The notes: generated from the letters alone by a model not told the origin. Numbered from the stretch's first letter, positions 9,185 through 20,093 are shown. The stretch is DNA of 64,000 bases from JAMQPK01 sp963761975 (GCA_963761975.1 CAVXIR010000007.1:62001-126000); one strand, 5' to 3'. Numbers and translations: made by a program.

Positions 9185-9664
9185 ATGGACCCGACTGACC
9201 TCCTTCGCCAACACGGCATTCAGGTCACGGCCCAGCGATTGGCTGTCTTGCGGGCGGTGGCGGGCCAGCCTCACATTACGGCCGACGGCGTGGCCGAGGC
9301 CGTCAGGGCGGAGATCGGCGCCATCTCGCTTCAGTCGGTGTACGACGCCCTGAGCGTTCTGGTGACTGAAGGCCTTCTCCGGCGCATTCAGCCCGCCGGA
9401 TCACCGGCTCGCTTCGAGGATCGGGTCGGCGACAACCACCATCATCTGATTTGCAGAGTCTGCGGCCGTGTGGTCGATGTCGACTGCGCAGTTGGTGCTG
9501 CCCCGTGTCTCACGGTGGGAGATGACAGGGGCTACGAGATAGAGGAGGCCGACGTTGCCTACTGGGGTCGCTGTCCAGATTGCCTGGCCAAGTCCCAGAG
9601 GCGATCTCGTTCCGCCTCACCAACACGCCGCAAAAAAAAGCAGGCGACAACGCGAAGAAAGTAG
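9185..9664 (+). CDS. Fur-family repressor, likely PerR-like
   Basis: A 159-residue protein. The ATG at 9185 gives MDPTDLLRQHGIQVTAQRLAVL, the usual Fur N-terminus with a winged helix (ITADGVAEAVRAE, SLQSVYDALSVLVTEGLL). The frame is open further upstream, but that part is not family-like. The dimerisation part shows FEDRVGDNHHHLICRVCG, giving the regulatory His cluster and first CxxC, and CPDC as the second CxxC of the structural zinc site. The last 20 residues are a Lys/Arg/Ser/Thr-rich tail unusual for Fur. katG starts 15 bp downstream, a classic PerR/FurA arrangement in which peroxide relieves repression of catalase-peroxidase. The palindrome just upstream suggests autoregulation. Peroxide rather than iron or zinc sensing is inferred from the katG linkage. 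Confidence 0.85.
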   Translation: MDPTDLLRQHGIQVTAQRLAVLRAVAGQPHITADGVAEAVRAEIGAISLQSVYDALSVLVTEGLLRRIQPAGSPARFEDRVGDNHHHLICRVCGRVVDVDCAVGAAPCLTVGDDRGYEIEEADVAYWGRCPDCLAKSQRRSRSASPTRRKKKQATTRRK

Positions 9665-9678
9665 AGGTCAACGTCAAC

Positions 9679-11907
<2,229 letters not shown>

Positions 11908-11916
11908 GCGTGGGTG

Positions 11917-11971
11917 TGATCCGATTCGGTGGACATGTCTGCAAGGTAGACGTGTCCACTGAATCGGATCA
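11917..11971. repeat. 24-bp stem palindrome downstream of katG
   Basis: Bases 11917-11940 pair with 11948-11971 around a 7-nt loop. As RNA all 24 positions pair, two of them as G-U. The arms read TGATCCGATTCGGTGGACAT and onward. It begins 10 bp after the katG stop and sits before the convergent lipoprotein gene. It could terminate both transcripts, but it lacks a T tract and is longer than usual terminators, so a mobile palindromic repeat is possible. Confidence 0.7.
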
Positions 11972-11983
11972 GTCGCGGGTCGT

Positions 11984-12547
11984 CTACGGACCGTCAAACG
12001 TATAAGTGTGCGCGAACTCCTCTTGGGATATTTGTAGGGGTCCTCTGAAAGGCGATACTTCCAAAACCTTCATAACGATTCGGGTTGTCACTGCTGGCAA
12101 AGGACAGCGATTCACGGTCGTCGTCAGCACTTCGTCGGGCTGCAAGGTATCTGTCAATGAGATGATGTTCAATTCAACGGACCCGCGGGTGCCGCGAAAG
12201 AGTCTCCGAGATGTCGCGCAGATCTGCGACCCGCGGTAGAAGTAGGCGACAACGAGTGAGTTCACTTCGCTCTCGAACTCCAGATCAAGAGCAATCCGCG
12301 ATTCCGCGGTGCATAGCTGCGTGGTGCCAAAAGAGGATTCCGGCTCGTAGGTACAGTCCTGCATCGAGAGCGTAGCGCCCGATGCGGGAGCGATTGAGCG
12401 CAAGGAGACCTGACCGGTCCGCACTGGAGGAGAGACCGGCGACGGAGCGGTGCCCGTTGAACCGACCGACTCGTAACCGTTATCACACCCAGCAGCGACC
12501 GTACTCAGTGTCACCACCAATGCGGCAAGCAGTTGAGAAGTCCTCAC
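11984..12547 (-). CDS. Predicted lipoprotein of unknown function
   Basis: A 187-residue protein from a GTG at 12547 behind a GGAGGG site. The N-terminus MRTSQLLAALVVTLSTVAAGC is a lipoprotein signal with the lipobox VAAGC, so the mature protein should be lipid-anchored at Cys21. A Ser/Thr/Pro linker (TGTAPSPVSPPVRT) follows, then a beta-rich domain with scattered Cys residues (SMQDCTYEP, TTQLCTAES, GSQICATSRR, VNRCPLP) that could form disulphides. I do not recognise the family. It stands alone between the katG palindrome and the next gene. Confidence 0.7.
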   Translation of the reverse strand: MRTSQLLAALVVTLSTVAAGCDNGYESVGSTGTAPSPVSPPVRTGQVSLRSIAPASGATLSMQDCTYEPESSFGTTQLCTAESRIALDLEFESEVNSLVVAYFYRGSQICATSRRLFRGTRGSVELNIISLTDTLQPDEVLTTTVNRCPLPAVTTRIVMKVLEVSPFRGPLQISQEEFAHTYTFDGP

Positions 12548-12613
12548 CTGCGACCCTCCTCTACTTATAGAGGCGGGATTTCTCAGAGAAAGCTGTCATT
12601 CAGCGCGCCCTCT

Positions 12614-13186
12614 TCAGCGCCCGCTCGGCAGTAGGCGTTCGCACGCGAGCGTCCGCTGGCGGGCAAGCCCACCACCCACCAGCAGAGGCGCCGCTGCGAC
12701 CAGACCGGTCGTGTAGAACTCGGCGCTCAGCCGTTCGAGCCGCAGCGCCGTTACGCCGAACGCGATCAACAGCGCCTCAGCAGCCACAGCCAACAGCGCG
12801 CACGCGGCCATGCCGCGCTCAGGCGCGACGGTGACGAGCGACGCGCCGGTCCAGAGTGCTCCACCCCACCAGAAGATCGACAGCGCGATCCAGCTCACGG
12901 GCGAGCCAATCAAATGAGGAAACAGACCGACCGCCGCGGCGCCGCCGAATGCTGGCGCGGTGAACAGCGCGCATCCCGCCATGGCCAGCATTGACACTGT
13001 CAGCGGTGCGTCGGCGACTGTCTTCCCGCACAGCGAGAACGTCGTTCGCAAGACGTTCAACCAGAACCAGATTGATCCGCGATGCTGCCGTTCTTCCGTC
13101 AGGTCGCCGGCAATCGCTGCCGCGCAGTCTTTCGAGGCAAAGAGGGAGAGCAATATCTCGGGTCGACTGGTGTTACGCATGGGCAC
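12614..13186 (-). CDS. Multi-spanning membrane protein with permease-prefix-like N-terminus
   Basis: A 190-residue protein. The N-terminal segment SRPEILLSLFASKDCAAAIAGDLTEE resembles the short prefix found before acidobacterial MacB-type permeases and small membrane proteins near PadR regulators. Four to five hydrophobic helices follow (APLTVSMLAMAGCALFTAP, WIALSIFWWGGALW, MAACALLAVAAEALLIAFGV, and others). No permease or ATPase gene adjoins it, so it is a solitary relative. A perfect 10-bp inverted repeat lies 20 bp upstream and looks like a repressor operator. The function is unknown. Confidence 0.7.
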   Translation of the reverse strand: MPMRNTSRPEILLSLFASKDCAAAIAGDLTEERQHRGSIWFWLNVLRTTFSLCGKTVADAPLTVSMLAMAGCALFTAPAFGGAAAVGLFPHLIGSPVSWIALSIFWWGGALWTGASLVTVAPERGMAACALLAVAAEALLIAFGVTALRLERLSAEFYTTGLVAAAPLLVGGGLARQRTLACERLLPSGR

Positions 13187-13205
13187 CTCGCACAGGGGAA
13201 GAAGT

Positions 13206-13232
13206 CATTTTAACTGCATTGTAGTTAAAATG
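13206..13232. promoter_or_regulatory. Putative BlaI/PadR-like operator
   Basis: CATTTTAACT (13206-13215) and AGTTAAAATG (13223-13232) are perfect inverted arms around 7 nt. On the minus strand the centre reads ACTACAATGCAGT, close to the TACAnnTGTA-type core of BlaI/MecI operators. It lies 20 bp before the start of the membrane protein gene at 13186. The binding protein is not known. Confidence 0.5.
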
Positions 13233-13362
13233 CGCGGGCCGTCAAGCTGCTGGAGTCGCTGAGGCGGATCTGGACTACCATCGCGCGAACACGTTCCAAA
13301 CCCGGATGACCGGAACTGGTTGATGCCATTGTGATTCGCTAAGATGTGGCCGGGAGGCGTGA

Positions 13363-14134
13363 ATGGTGAGACGGACGTCGCCGGTGATTGCGATTGCGGC
13401 TCTTGCTCTTTCTCAGACGATGGCCGGTCAGTATCGGCACCAAAGAGCATGCGTCGTGGGCAGTACAGACGTCGGACGGGCTCATCGTCATCGACACGCT
13501 GTTCGACTACGCCGTGAAAGACGAAGTCGTGGACGGACTGCGGGCCCTTGGCGTGAATCCCGCGACGATGAAATATCTCATCATCAGTCATGGCCATGCC
13601 GACCACCACGGCGGTGCGAAGTTCCTTCAAGACGAGTTCAGCCCGCGGGTCGTCATGGGACGCCAGGACTGGGATCTGGTTGAGCAAAACAAAACGACGC
13701 CGATTCCCAGGCGCGACATGATGGCGGCCGATGGACAGAAAATCACGCTCGGCGACACTACGCTCACGCTCCACGCGACGCCGGGCCATACGGCCGGCAC
13801 GTTTTCCGTGGTGATCCCTGTGAAAGACAACGGTCGACCGCATTTGCTTGCGACATGGGGCGGGACAGCCGTCGGCCGGACGACTTCTCCCGAGGCCATC
13901 AGGGACTACATCAACTCTGCCGTTCGATATCGGGAGGTGCTCGGCAAATTGGGCGTGGAAGGGATTGTGTCGAACCACACCGCGTACGACAACTCGCTGA
14001 AAAAATTCGACGCGCTCAAGGCGCGCAAACCGAACGAGCCGCATCCCTATCTGACTGGTGCAGAATCGGTTCGACGTTATCTGACCGTTGCGGAAGAACT
14101 GGGGAGGGCGGCATTGGCTCTTCCCAGACCCTGA
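13363..14134 (+). pseudogene. Metallo-beta-lactamase-fold hydrolase with internal deletion and frame change
   Basis: An ATG at 13363 encodes a convincing signal peptide, MVRRTSPVIAIAALALSQTM, but that frame then turns into non-homologous sequence. From about 13430 the second frame encodes a good metallo-beta-lactamase fold: GTKEHASWAVQTSDG, the zinc motif HGHADHHGG, ATPGHTAGT and SNHTAYDN, with the family-type ending. Relatives I recall, annotated only as MBL-fold hydrolases, carry several tens of residues between the signal peptide and the GTKxHxSWA strand; these are missing here, so an out-of-frame deletion is likelier than a one-base error. The downstream frame could start only from a TTG at 13388, with no signal peptide or ribosome site. 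Probably non-functional. Confidence 0.65.
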
Positions 14135-14137
14135 GAG

Positions 14138-14159
14138 GCGCCACTCCGAAGAGTGGCGC
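14138..14159. terminator. Hairpin between convergent genes
   Basis: GCGCCACTC (14138-14146) pairs perfectly with GAGTGGCGC (14151-14159) around a CGAA loop. It starts 4 bp after the stop of the metallo-hydrolase frame, facing the convergent RNA-binding protein gene. GC-rich and stable, with no T tract on either side. A shared intrinsic terminator is likely. Confidence 0.6.
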
Positions 14160-14181
14160 TCTCGATTCCAGGGCGACGAGC

Positions 14182-14493
14182 TTACCAGCGCGGTTCTGAC
14201 CGGCGGCGGCTATCACCGCCCCCGCCGAAGCCGCCGGCCGAGGAAGTCTTTGGCTTGGCCTCGTTGACCGTCAGGTTCCTTCCGCCAAGCTGGTGATTAT
14301 TCAGCGTATCGATCGCATTCTGCGCGTCTTCGTCGCTGGCCATCTCGACAAACGCGAATCCGCGCGCACGTCCGGTTGCCATGTCGCGTATGACGTTGAT
14401 GCTGTCGACCGTCCCGGCGCCGCCGAACAGCGTGCCAAGGTCCTGATCTGTGGTTTCGTAGGGCAGATTGCCGACGTAGAGTTTTCTTGCCAT
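14182..14493 (-). CDS. Single-RRM RNA-binding protein with Gly-rich tail
   Basis: A 103-residue protein: an RNA recognition motif over residues 3-80 with RNP2 LYVGNL and RNP1 RGFAFVEM, the aromatic pair that stacks on RNA, followed by a short tail SSAGGFGGGGDSRRRSEPRW. This architecture matches the small cold-induced Rbp proteins of cyanobacteria and other bacteria, which bind RNA in the cytoplasm and often respond to cold. The leader upstream (to about 14700) is long for such a small gene and could hold regulation, but no motif is evident. Confidence 0.92.
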   Translation of the reverse strand: MARKLYVGNLPYETTDQDLGTLFGGAGTVDSINVIRDMATGRARGFAFVEMASDEDAQNAIDTLNNHQLGGRNLTVNEAKPKTSSAGGFGGGGDSRRRSEPRW

Positions 14494-14710
14494 GAGTCTG
14501 TTTCTCTCTTTCGCTATAGCGCCCGCCTGTTGACGGACTCGTCGAATCCGAAATTGGATCCCTGATGGGAGGCTACGTTGCTAAGCGATCACTGCGGGGA
14601 GAAGCGAGACTGGAGAGGCTCGTTTCGGCTCGTTGCGGGCTAGAGCAGGAAGCTGTGTTCCACCTGACGTAAGGAGTGTATCACGCAATCCTAAACGGCG
14701 ACGGTTTGAC

Positions 14711-15859
14711 TCATGCGGTAGGCCTGCGAGCCGGCAAGCCGTAGTGCACCAGCACATGCCAGAGCTGCTTCAAGTGCTGGAGCGCTTCTTCATGGCTACC
14801 CCAGTCCCGCCACGCATCTGGTTGGTTGCGCGCCGACGCTTCGGCAGTGCCGATGACTGCCGCATTGACCATTCCATCCTCACCCGCGATCCGCTTGGCG
14901 AGAAGCGGCATCGCAGGTCCACGGAAATCGTCTGGAACGTCCGCGGCCGGAAGTTCGAATCCATGATGCCATCGCAGCGGGAATTCGTATTTTTCGCCAA
15001 GTTCGCGCAAGACAGTCCCCGTACTGGTCTGTGAGAATGCTGGGTCGGCCAACAACAGCTCGACATCCTGATGTAATTTGATAGGACCGTGCACCTGCGC
15101 TTCGATCTGCGTGTCGAGCACCCGTCCCGGCTCCCCGTCGGTCGGCGCTCTCCGCGGTTGACGCAGATCCTTCAGCAGCCTCAGGAATCGAGCGACGGTT
15201 AAATGCGCGACCCCGAGCGTAGGCGTGCGGAACGGCGGCCACGGTGGGGTCGCAATTCCGCCGGCTTCAATTTCCGCGAACAATGCAGCCATCACACAGT
15301 CCATCTGCCCAATCGTTCCGAGGCGTTCCGTCGCACGCGGGTCTTCACTGCCCATGAACGTGAATGACGTTCGGCTCGACACGGCGGGCCGCAACACGAA
15401 GTAACACGATCCGAATCGGGGGATAGGGCCGTCGGGATAGCGAACGAGTTCAAGGGCTCCGTACTTGGGACGTTCCGCAGGAATCACGCCGTCCGCGTGG
15501 TATGCGCGCCCGAAGAGGTTGCTCTCCCAAGTGTCACGGGCTCCGCCGCGAAATGCCGAGACGCTCCCACTCGACAGTCCGGTCTCGAACTGGTTTCGGA
15601 ACACGCCCTCATCACGGAGCGCTTCGGCCACGGTCGTGCGTTTAGGGCCAAGCCGGTCTGGATGGAAGTGGATCGCGACACGGGCGTGCAGTCGGACGCT
15701 TTCCATCGCCTCGCGGTAGATGTCGGCTGAACAACCAGCACGCTGGAGCAGGTTCGCCACGGTTGGACGAATAGCGACTTCTCTGCGGCGAACCATGGTC
15801 TCCACATGAGCCATGGCGGCGCGTTGTGCGGGCGACAGGAGGTCAGGGTCCGAGCGCAC
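14711..15859 (-). CDS. DUF3626-type protein
   Basis: A 382-residue cytoplasmic protein. It carries the features I associate with DUF3626: HARVAIHFHPDRL near residue 60, a VFRNQFETGLSSGSVSAF block, RDTWESNLFGRAYH, ERPKYGALELV and RFGSCYFVLRP. The HFHPDR, YGAL and FGSCYF blocks and the phosphate-loop-like Arg/Ser pattern are reminiscent of ADP-ribosyltransferase folds, but this is inference and no biochemical role is established to my knowledge. A GTG at 15859 starts the frame. It stands alone, transcribed towards the RNA-binding protein gene. Confidence 0.7.
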   Translation of the reverse strand: MRSDPDLLSPAQRAAMAHVETMVRRREVAIRPTVANLLQRAGCSADIYREAMESVRLHARVAIHFHPDRLGPKRTTVAEALRDEGVFRNQFETGLSSGSVSAFRGGARDTWESNLFGRAYHADGVIPAERPKYGALELVRYPDGPIPRFGSCYFVLRPAVSSRTSFTFMGSEDPRATERLGTIGQMDCVMAALFAEIEAGGIATPPWPPFRTPTLGVAHLTVARFLRLLKDLRQPRRAPTDGEPGRVLDTQIEAQVHGPIKLHQDVELLLADPAFSQTSTGTVLRELGEKYEFPLRWHHGFELPAADVPDDFRGPAMPLLAKRIAGEDGMVNAAVIGTAEASARNQPDAWRDWGSHEEALQHLKQLWHVLVHYGLPARRPTA

Positions 15860-15988
15860 ATTGGACCTTATACCCGGGCACCCGCTTCGGCGTCTACGAA
15901 GTCATCGCGCGGATTGGCGAAGGCGGCGTGAGCTAAGGCGTAAGCTGTGGTAGTCGATGAGGACCCACGCGCACCACGGTAATAGACG

Positions 15989-16558
15989 ATGAAACCAATC
16001 ATGCCGCGGCTCGTCCTGGCATTGCTCGTGTCGTTCGGCTGTGGGACGGTTCCTGGACAGGACGTTCGCTACGAGCCAACGCCGATGCCCGTCGTGCGCG
16101 CCCTGCTCGAGCTGGCCGACGTGGGTCCGCAGGACCTCGTGTACGATCTCGGGTCGGGGGACGGGCGCATCCCGATCGCCGCGGCCAAGGAGTTTGGCGC
16201 ACGTGGCGTGGGGATTGAGATCGATCCCGCGCTGGTGACTCAGGCACAAGCGAACGCGCGTGAGGCAGGTGTCGAGGACAAAGTGGAGTTCAGGCTCGGC
16301 GACATGTACGCGGCGGACGTCCGATCCGCGACCGTCGTGACGCTGTTCCTGCACCCGGGACCGAACCTGAAGCTACGGGAGAAGCTGCGCTCGGACCTGC
16401 CGGCGGGTTCGCGGGTCGTGTCTTACGTCTGGGACATGGGTGGGTGGACGCCAGCGGACGTTCGCCGCGTCGGCGAGCATCGGATTTTCCTTTGGCGGAT
16501 TCCGTCTCGTGCGGGCCCGATCACCGACCCAACTGTCGCCACAACTCCGCCACGGTGA
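15989..16558 (+). CDS. Exported class I SAM-methyltransferase-like protein
   Basis: A 189-residue protein with an N-terminal signal-like segment (MPRLVLALLVSFGCGTVPGQ from the second Met at 16001). A compact Rossmann methyltransferase follows: motif I VYDLGSGDGRIPIAAAKEFG, the acidic strand GVGIEIDP, and later VTLFLHPGPNLKLREKL. An exported methyltransferase is unexpected because SAM is cytoplasmic, yet such signal-peptide-bearing small methyltransferases recur in bacteria. The N-terminus may instead anchor the enzyme with its active site inside. The substrate is unknown. It converges on malQ. Confidence 0.75.
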   Translation: MKPIMPRLVLALLVSFGCGTVPGQDVRYEPTPMPVVRALLELADVGPQDLVYDLGSGDGRIPIAAAKEFGARGVGIEIDPALVTQAQANAREAGVEDKVEFRLGDMYAADVRSATVVTLFLHPGPNLKLREKLRSDLPAGSRVVSYVWDMGGWTPADVRRVGEHRIFLWRIPSRAGPITDPTVATTPPR

Positions 16559-16582
16559 GGATTGAAGAGATCAGCGGAACGG

Positions 16583-18112
16583 TCAGACTCTGTCGTATGT
16601 CTCAGTCATCACGGCGAGCGTTCGCGCGATCTCGCGAGTCAGCTGCCCGGGAACCAGCCGCCACCTCCAGTTGCCCGTGTCCGTACCGGGCCGATTCATA
16701 CGCGCCTCGCTGCCGAGGCCGAGGAGGTCCTGGACTGGAACGATCGCCGTATCCGCGACCGACGCTAGCACTGCGCGGATGAACGGCCAGTGCACGTCTC
16801 CTTGGTCGAGGTCGAGATAACGGCGGGCGAGCGCACGCTCGTTTTCGCGCTCCGTGTCCGACCGTGTACTGTGGCCAACTCCACCAGTCCACCACCCCAC
16901 GGTCGTGTCGTTGTCGTGAGTGCCGGTGTAGACCACAAGGTTCCGTGGGTAGTTGTGAGGCTTGAAATCGGGGGCCTGTGGGTCGGTTCCAAAGGCAAAC
17001 TGCAGGATGGCCATCCCGGGAAACCGCAACCGCTCGCGCAGCGCTTCCACTTCCGGCGTGATCACGCCGAGGTTCTCGGCCACGAAGGGCAGTCGTTCCG
17101 TTTCCAGCGCTGATTGCACCGCTTCGAAGAGCGACACGCCCGGCCCTTTCACCCACTCGCCGCGAATGGCCGTCGTCTCGTGGCGTGGCACTTCCCACGA
17201 CGCCTCGAATCCGCGGAAATGATCGATGCGGACGCGATCGACCAGCGCCAGCAGGGCACGAAAGCGCTCGATCCACCAGACGTATCCGGTCTGTCCGAGG
17301 ACATCCCACCGGTAATGAGGATTCCCCCACAACTGGCCGGTCGCGCTGAAGTAGTCTGGCGGTACACCGCTGAGGACGGTTGGTTGCCCATCGGAGTCGA
17401 GACGGAACAACTCTCTCTGCGCCCAGACGTCCGCGCTGTCGTGCGCGACGAAAATGGGCAAGTCGCCCATGATCTCGATCGATCGCGCGCGGCAGGCGTC
17501 GCGCACGCGCTGCCACTGCTCGAAGAACAGAAACTGCGTCAGCTTGTGCAGCCGGATCTCTCGAGCGCAGCGAGCCGACCAGCGCGCGACCGCCGATGGA
17601 TCGCGTTCGGCGATGTCGGGCTCCCACGCCGCCCAGGCGATGTGTCCTTGTGCCTCCTTGACGGCCATGAACAGCGCGAAGTCGTCCAGCCATCTCGCGT
17701 GCGCGCGGCAGAAGCCGTCGAAACGATCGCGCATCGGCATACCACCTGCCGCGTCGAAGCGGTCGAGCACTCGCGGCCAGAGCGCCCGACGGTGGGCGAT
17801 GACAGCCGGGAAGTCAACGTGCCCTTGTTGAAAGAGGTGCCGGTCACCGGCCTCTGACTCGGTCAGCAGGCCGTCCTCAATCAGTCGTTCGAGGCTGACG
17901 AGCAGGGTATTGCCTGCAAACGCGGAAAAGCACTGATATGGGGAGTCGCCGTAACCAGTCGGTCCGAGCGGCAGCACCTGCCACAATCGCTGACCGGCGG
18001 ACGCGAGCAGATCGATGAACTCAAACGCGCTGGGGCCGAGATCGCCGATGCCGAAGCCGCCCGGCAGCGATGTCGGATGGAGAAGCACGCCGCTTGAACG
18101 AGGGAACGACAT
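16583..18112 (-). CDS. malQ: 4-alpha-glucanotransferase (amylomaltase)
   Basis: A 509-residue cytoplasmic GH77 enzyme that transfers alpha-1,4-glucan segments between maltodextrins and releases glucose. The start MSFPRSSGVLLHPTSLPG and the block GDSPYQCFSAFAGN are family hallmarks. VRIDHFRGFE holds the catalytic Asp nucleophile, FVAENLGVITPEV the acid/base Glu, and YTGTHDNDTTVGWW the third Asp. Length fits bacterial MalQ (about 500). It is the last gene of a four-gene run, 12 nt after the mechanosensitive-channel-like gene, so alpha-glucan recycling is tied to trehalose synthesis. No damage seen. Confidence 0.95.
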   Translation of the reverse strand: MSFPRSSGVLLHPTSLPGGFGIGDLGPSAFEFIDLLASAGQRLWQVLPLGPTGYGDSPYQCFSAFAGNTLLVSLERLIEDGLLTESEAGDRHLFQQGHVDFPAVIAHRRALWPRVLDRFDAAGGMPMRDRFDGFCRAHARWLDDFALFMAVKEAQGHIAWAAWEPDIAERDPSAVARWSARCAREIRLHKLTQFLFFEQWQRVRDACRARSIEIMGDLPIFVAHDSADVWAQRELFRLDSDGQPTVLSGVPPDYFSATGQLWGNPHYRWDVLGQTGYVWWIERFRALLALVDRVRIDHFRGFEASWEVPRHETTAIRGEWVKGPGVSLFEAVQSALETERLPFVAENLGVITPEVEALRERLRFPGMAILQFAFGTDPQAPDFKPHNYPRNLVVYTGTHDNDTTVGWWTGGVGHSTRSDTERENERALARRYLDLDQGDVHWPFIRAVLASVADTAIVPVQDLLGLGSEARMNRPGTDTGNWRWRLVPGQLTREIARTLAVMTETYDRV

Positions 18113-18124
18113 CGTGGCGCTCGA

Positions 18125-18826
18125 TTACAAGTGAGGCGCGGCGTCGGCGTCGCGTTCTCTTTTCGTGTGGAGCTGTTGCTCGAGCAGTTGCTTCGCGGCG
18201 TCTCGCCCGCCCAGCCCGAACGCGATCGCCAGTCCCAGCATGAGCGCGCCAAACGTGATGGCGAACGCTGTCAGTACCACGGAACTGGCCAGTCCCAGCT
18301 GCTCGAGCGCCATCACGACCGCGATTGCGATCACGACGACCCGGAGCGCCCCGCTCAGCAGGCGCGCGCCGGGCAGCCCCGCATTCACCGACGCCAGCAG
18401 CGTTGCGCGCCAGAGGAAGTTTCCGACGAGGAAGCCGAGCGCTAGGACCAGCAGCGCGACGAGAAAGCGCGGGACGAACCGGAAGAACTCCTCGACGAGT
18501 CCCTGAAACGGCTCGAACTGCAACGTGTCGACCGCCGATACGATGAACCCGATCCAGACAATCCAGAACACGATCTTCGCGATCAGGACCTCAGCAGTCG
18601 GCATGTCGGCTTTGCGCAGCATCTCGCTCGCGCCGGTGCGCTGCGCCAGCCGATCGGCGTCCAGCCACGCCATCATCCGCTGGATAGCACGGCGGACAAG
18701 GAGCGAGACGACAAATCCTCCGGCGAAGATGATCGTGGCGGCGACGAGTCGCGGCACGAACAGCACGAACGCGGTGGCAAAGTTGCGCCACGACTGCACG
18801 AGCGCATCGGCGATTTCCTGAATCAT
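18125..18826 (-). CDS. Mechanosensitive ion channel-like membrane protein (conserved TM-helix type)
   Basis: A 233-residue protein with five or so hydrophobic helices: FATAFVLFVPRLVAATIIFAGG, then VLIAKIVFWIVWIGFIVSAV, FLVALLVLALGFLVGNFLW, LRVVVIAIAVVMALEQLGLA and VLTAFAITFGALMLGLAIAFGLGGRDAA. The last one resembles the MscS pore-helix region, but the cytoplasmic beta and alpha/beta vestibule of MscS is absent. It matches the short TM-helix-repeat proteins annotated near MscS. The charged C-terminal tail HTKRERDADAAPHL is cytoplasmic. Its place between trehalose synthesis genes and malQ fits a pressure-release or solute-efflux role in osmotic shock; that is inference. Confidence 0.8.
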   Translation of the reverse strand: MIQEIADALVQSWRNFATAFVLFVPRLVAATIIFAGGFVVSLLVRRAIQRMMAWLDADRLAQRTGASEMLRKADMPTAEVLIAKIVFWIVWIGFIVSAVDTLQFEPFQGLVEEFFRFVPRFLVALLVLALGFLVGNFLWRATLLASVNAGLPGARLLSGALRVVVIAIAVVMALEQLGLASSVVLTAFAITFGALMLGLAIAFGLGGRDAAKQLLEQQLHTKRERDADAAPHL

Positions 18827-18833
18827 CGTGACC

Positions 18834-20093
18834 TCACACTTCGACCGACCAGCGAGCGACGAGCGCTGGCTTCAGCCGTAGGAACGTCTCACAAAGGGAA
18901 TCGAGTCTCGTCTGCACGATCGCCGGCGATTCAGGTGCGGTGTGCGACATGAACGCCGAGGCGCGCCACATATAGATCGGCGCAAACATGTCGGCCAGGT
19001 GCTCGATGCTGGTGCGCTCGAGACGTGTGGCGGCGGCGAAGGCATACACACTACGCACCCAGAGCTCGTCGTCGAGCCGCGAGCTCGTCGCCGGGCTGTC
19101 ATCCATGAGTCGCGCGAACACGTCCGGCTCGAGCACCTCCTCCAGTAGAGGTCTGATCTCGACGATGTCATGGCGGGCGAGCTCCGCCATGGTCTGGTAG
19201 TCCCACGCTGCGGCGTCGGGTATCACCACCGGGTCGATACCCCAGGTCCGCAGTTCCGCGACGCCGTCGGTCTTCAGCCAGAACGGCTCGTGTGCGCGGA
19301 GGCTTTCGATCAACGAGAGAACGACCTGGCGTACCGCCTCGCGGAGCGTGGTTCGCGCGCCGGCGGCCGTCGTCGCCGGGCGCCAAATTTGACCGACCGT
19401 GAGCCGCTCGGCCAGGGCTTCGGTGCGCAGCCAGAGATCGATCGCGAACCTCGCGGCCTCATGATTCCAGATGTCCCGCTCAAGACAATGCGACGCAAAG
19501 CGCCCTGAGCAGGCAAACTCGGCGCCGAGTGGCTCGTCCAGAGCCACGCCGTACAGAGCGCGCACCAGCGGGCGCACGAGTTGGGTAATGAGGACGCCAT
19601 CGCGAGGATGTCTTCGATAGCGCGGCGCCAGGAACCCGACCTCGGAGCGAGCGATCGGACCGATAAGCTCGGTCACGCGCTCTGCCGTGATCGCCGGGCC
19701 GCCTGGATCGATGACGACGACCACCTTCGCCTGAATCAGCTCGCCTGCGGCGAAGACGGTACGCAGGGCCGTGTGTTTTCCCGGCAAGCCGTGATAGGGC
19801 GCGACGACACGATGGAGCGTGCGCAGCGAGTGCGACGTCTGAACCATATCCGTTACGGTGAACGACGCGTCACGAATCAGGTCTGGCGTTCCGTCTGTCG
19901 ACCCGCCATCGGAGTTGATGAGAACCGTGCGCAGGCGGGGGAAATCGCGCGTGAAGCACTCGTGCACCGCGCGGACGACGTCGACGACGGTCGCGGCGTT
20001 GTTCAATGTCGGCAGCCCGACCAGGATGTCGACCTGCCCGACGGCAATCAGCTGCCGGAGCAACGCGTCGGAAAAAGTACTCTCGTTTTCCAC
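18834..20093 (-). CDS. Family 2-like glycosyltransferase of the trehalose operon
   Basis: A 419-residue protein with a GT-A start: VDILVGLPTLNNAATVVDVV, then NSDGGSTDGT and VVVVIDPGGPAIT at the place of the usual DxD metal site. The pattern is like glycosyltransferases that make compatible solutes (glucosyl-3-phosphoglycerate or mannosylglycerate synthases), but acceptor residues cannot be assigned. It begins with a GTG whose first base region overlaps the treS stop (TAGTG), so translation is coupled. The mechanosensitive-channel-like gene follows 7 nt after its stop. No signal peptide or membrane helix. A second osmolyte besides trehalose is a reasonable guess. Confidence 0.75.
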   Translation of the reverse strand: MENESTFSDALLRQLIAVGQVDILVGLPTLNNAATVVDVVRAVHECFTRDFPRLRTVLINSDGGSTDGTPDLIRDASFTVTDMVQTSHSLRTLHRVVAPYHGLPGKHTALRTVFAAGELIQAKVVVVIDPGGPAITAERVTELIGPIARSEVGFLAPRYRRHPRDGVLITQLVRPLVRALYGVALDEPLGAEFACSGRFASHCLERDIWNHEAARFAIDLWLRTEALAERLTVGQIWRPATTAAGARTTLREAVRQVVLSLIESLRAHEPFWLKTDGVAELRTWGIDPVVIPDAAAWDYQTMAELARHDIVEIRPLLEEVLEPDVFARLMDDSPATSSRLDDELWVRSVYAFAAATRLERTSIEHLADMFAPIYMWRASAFMSHTAPESPAIVQTRLDSLCETFLRLKPALVARWSVEV

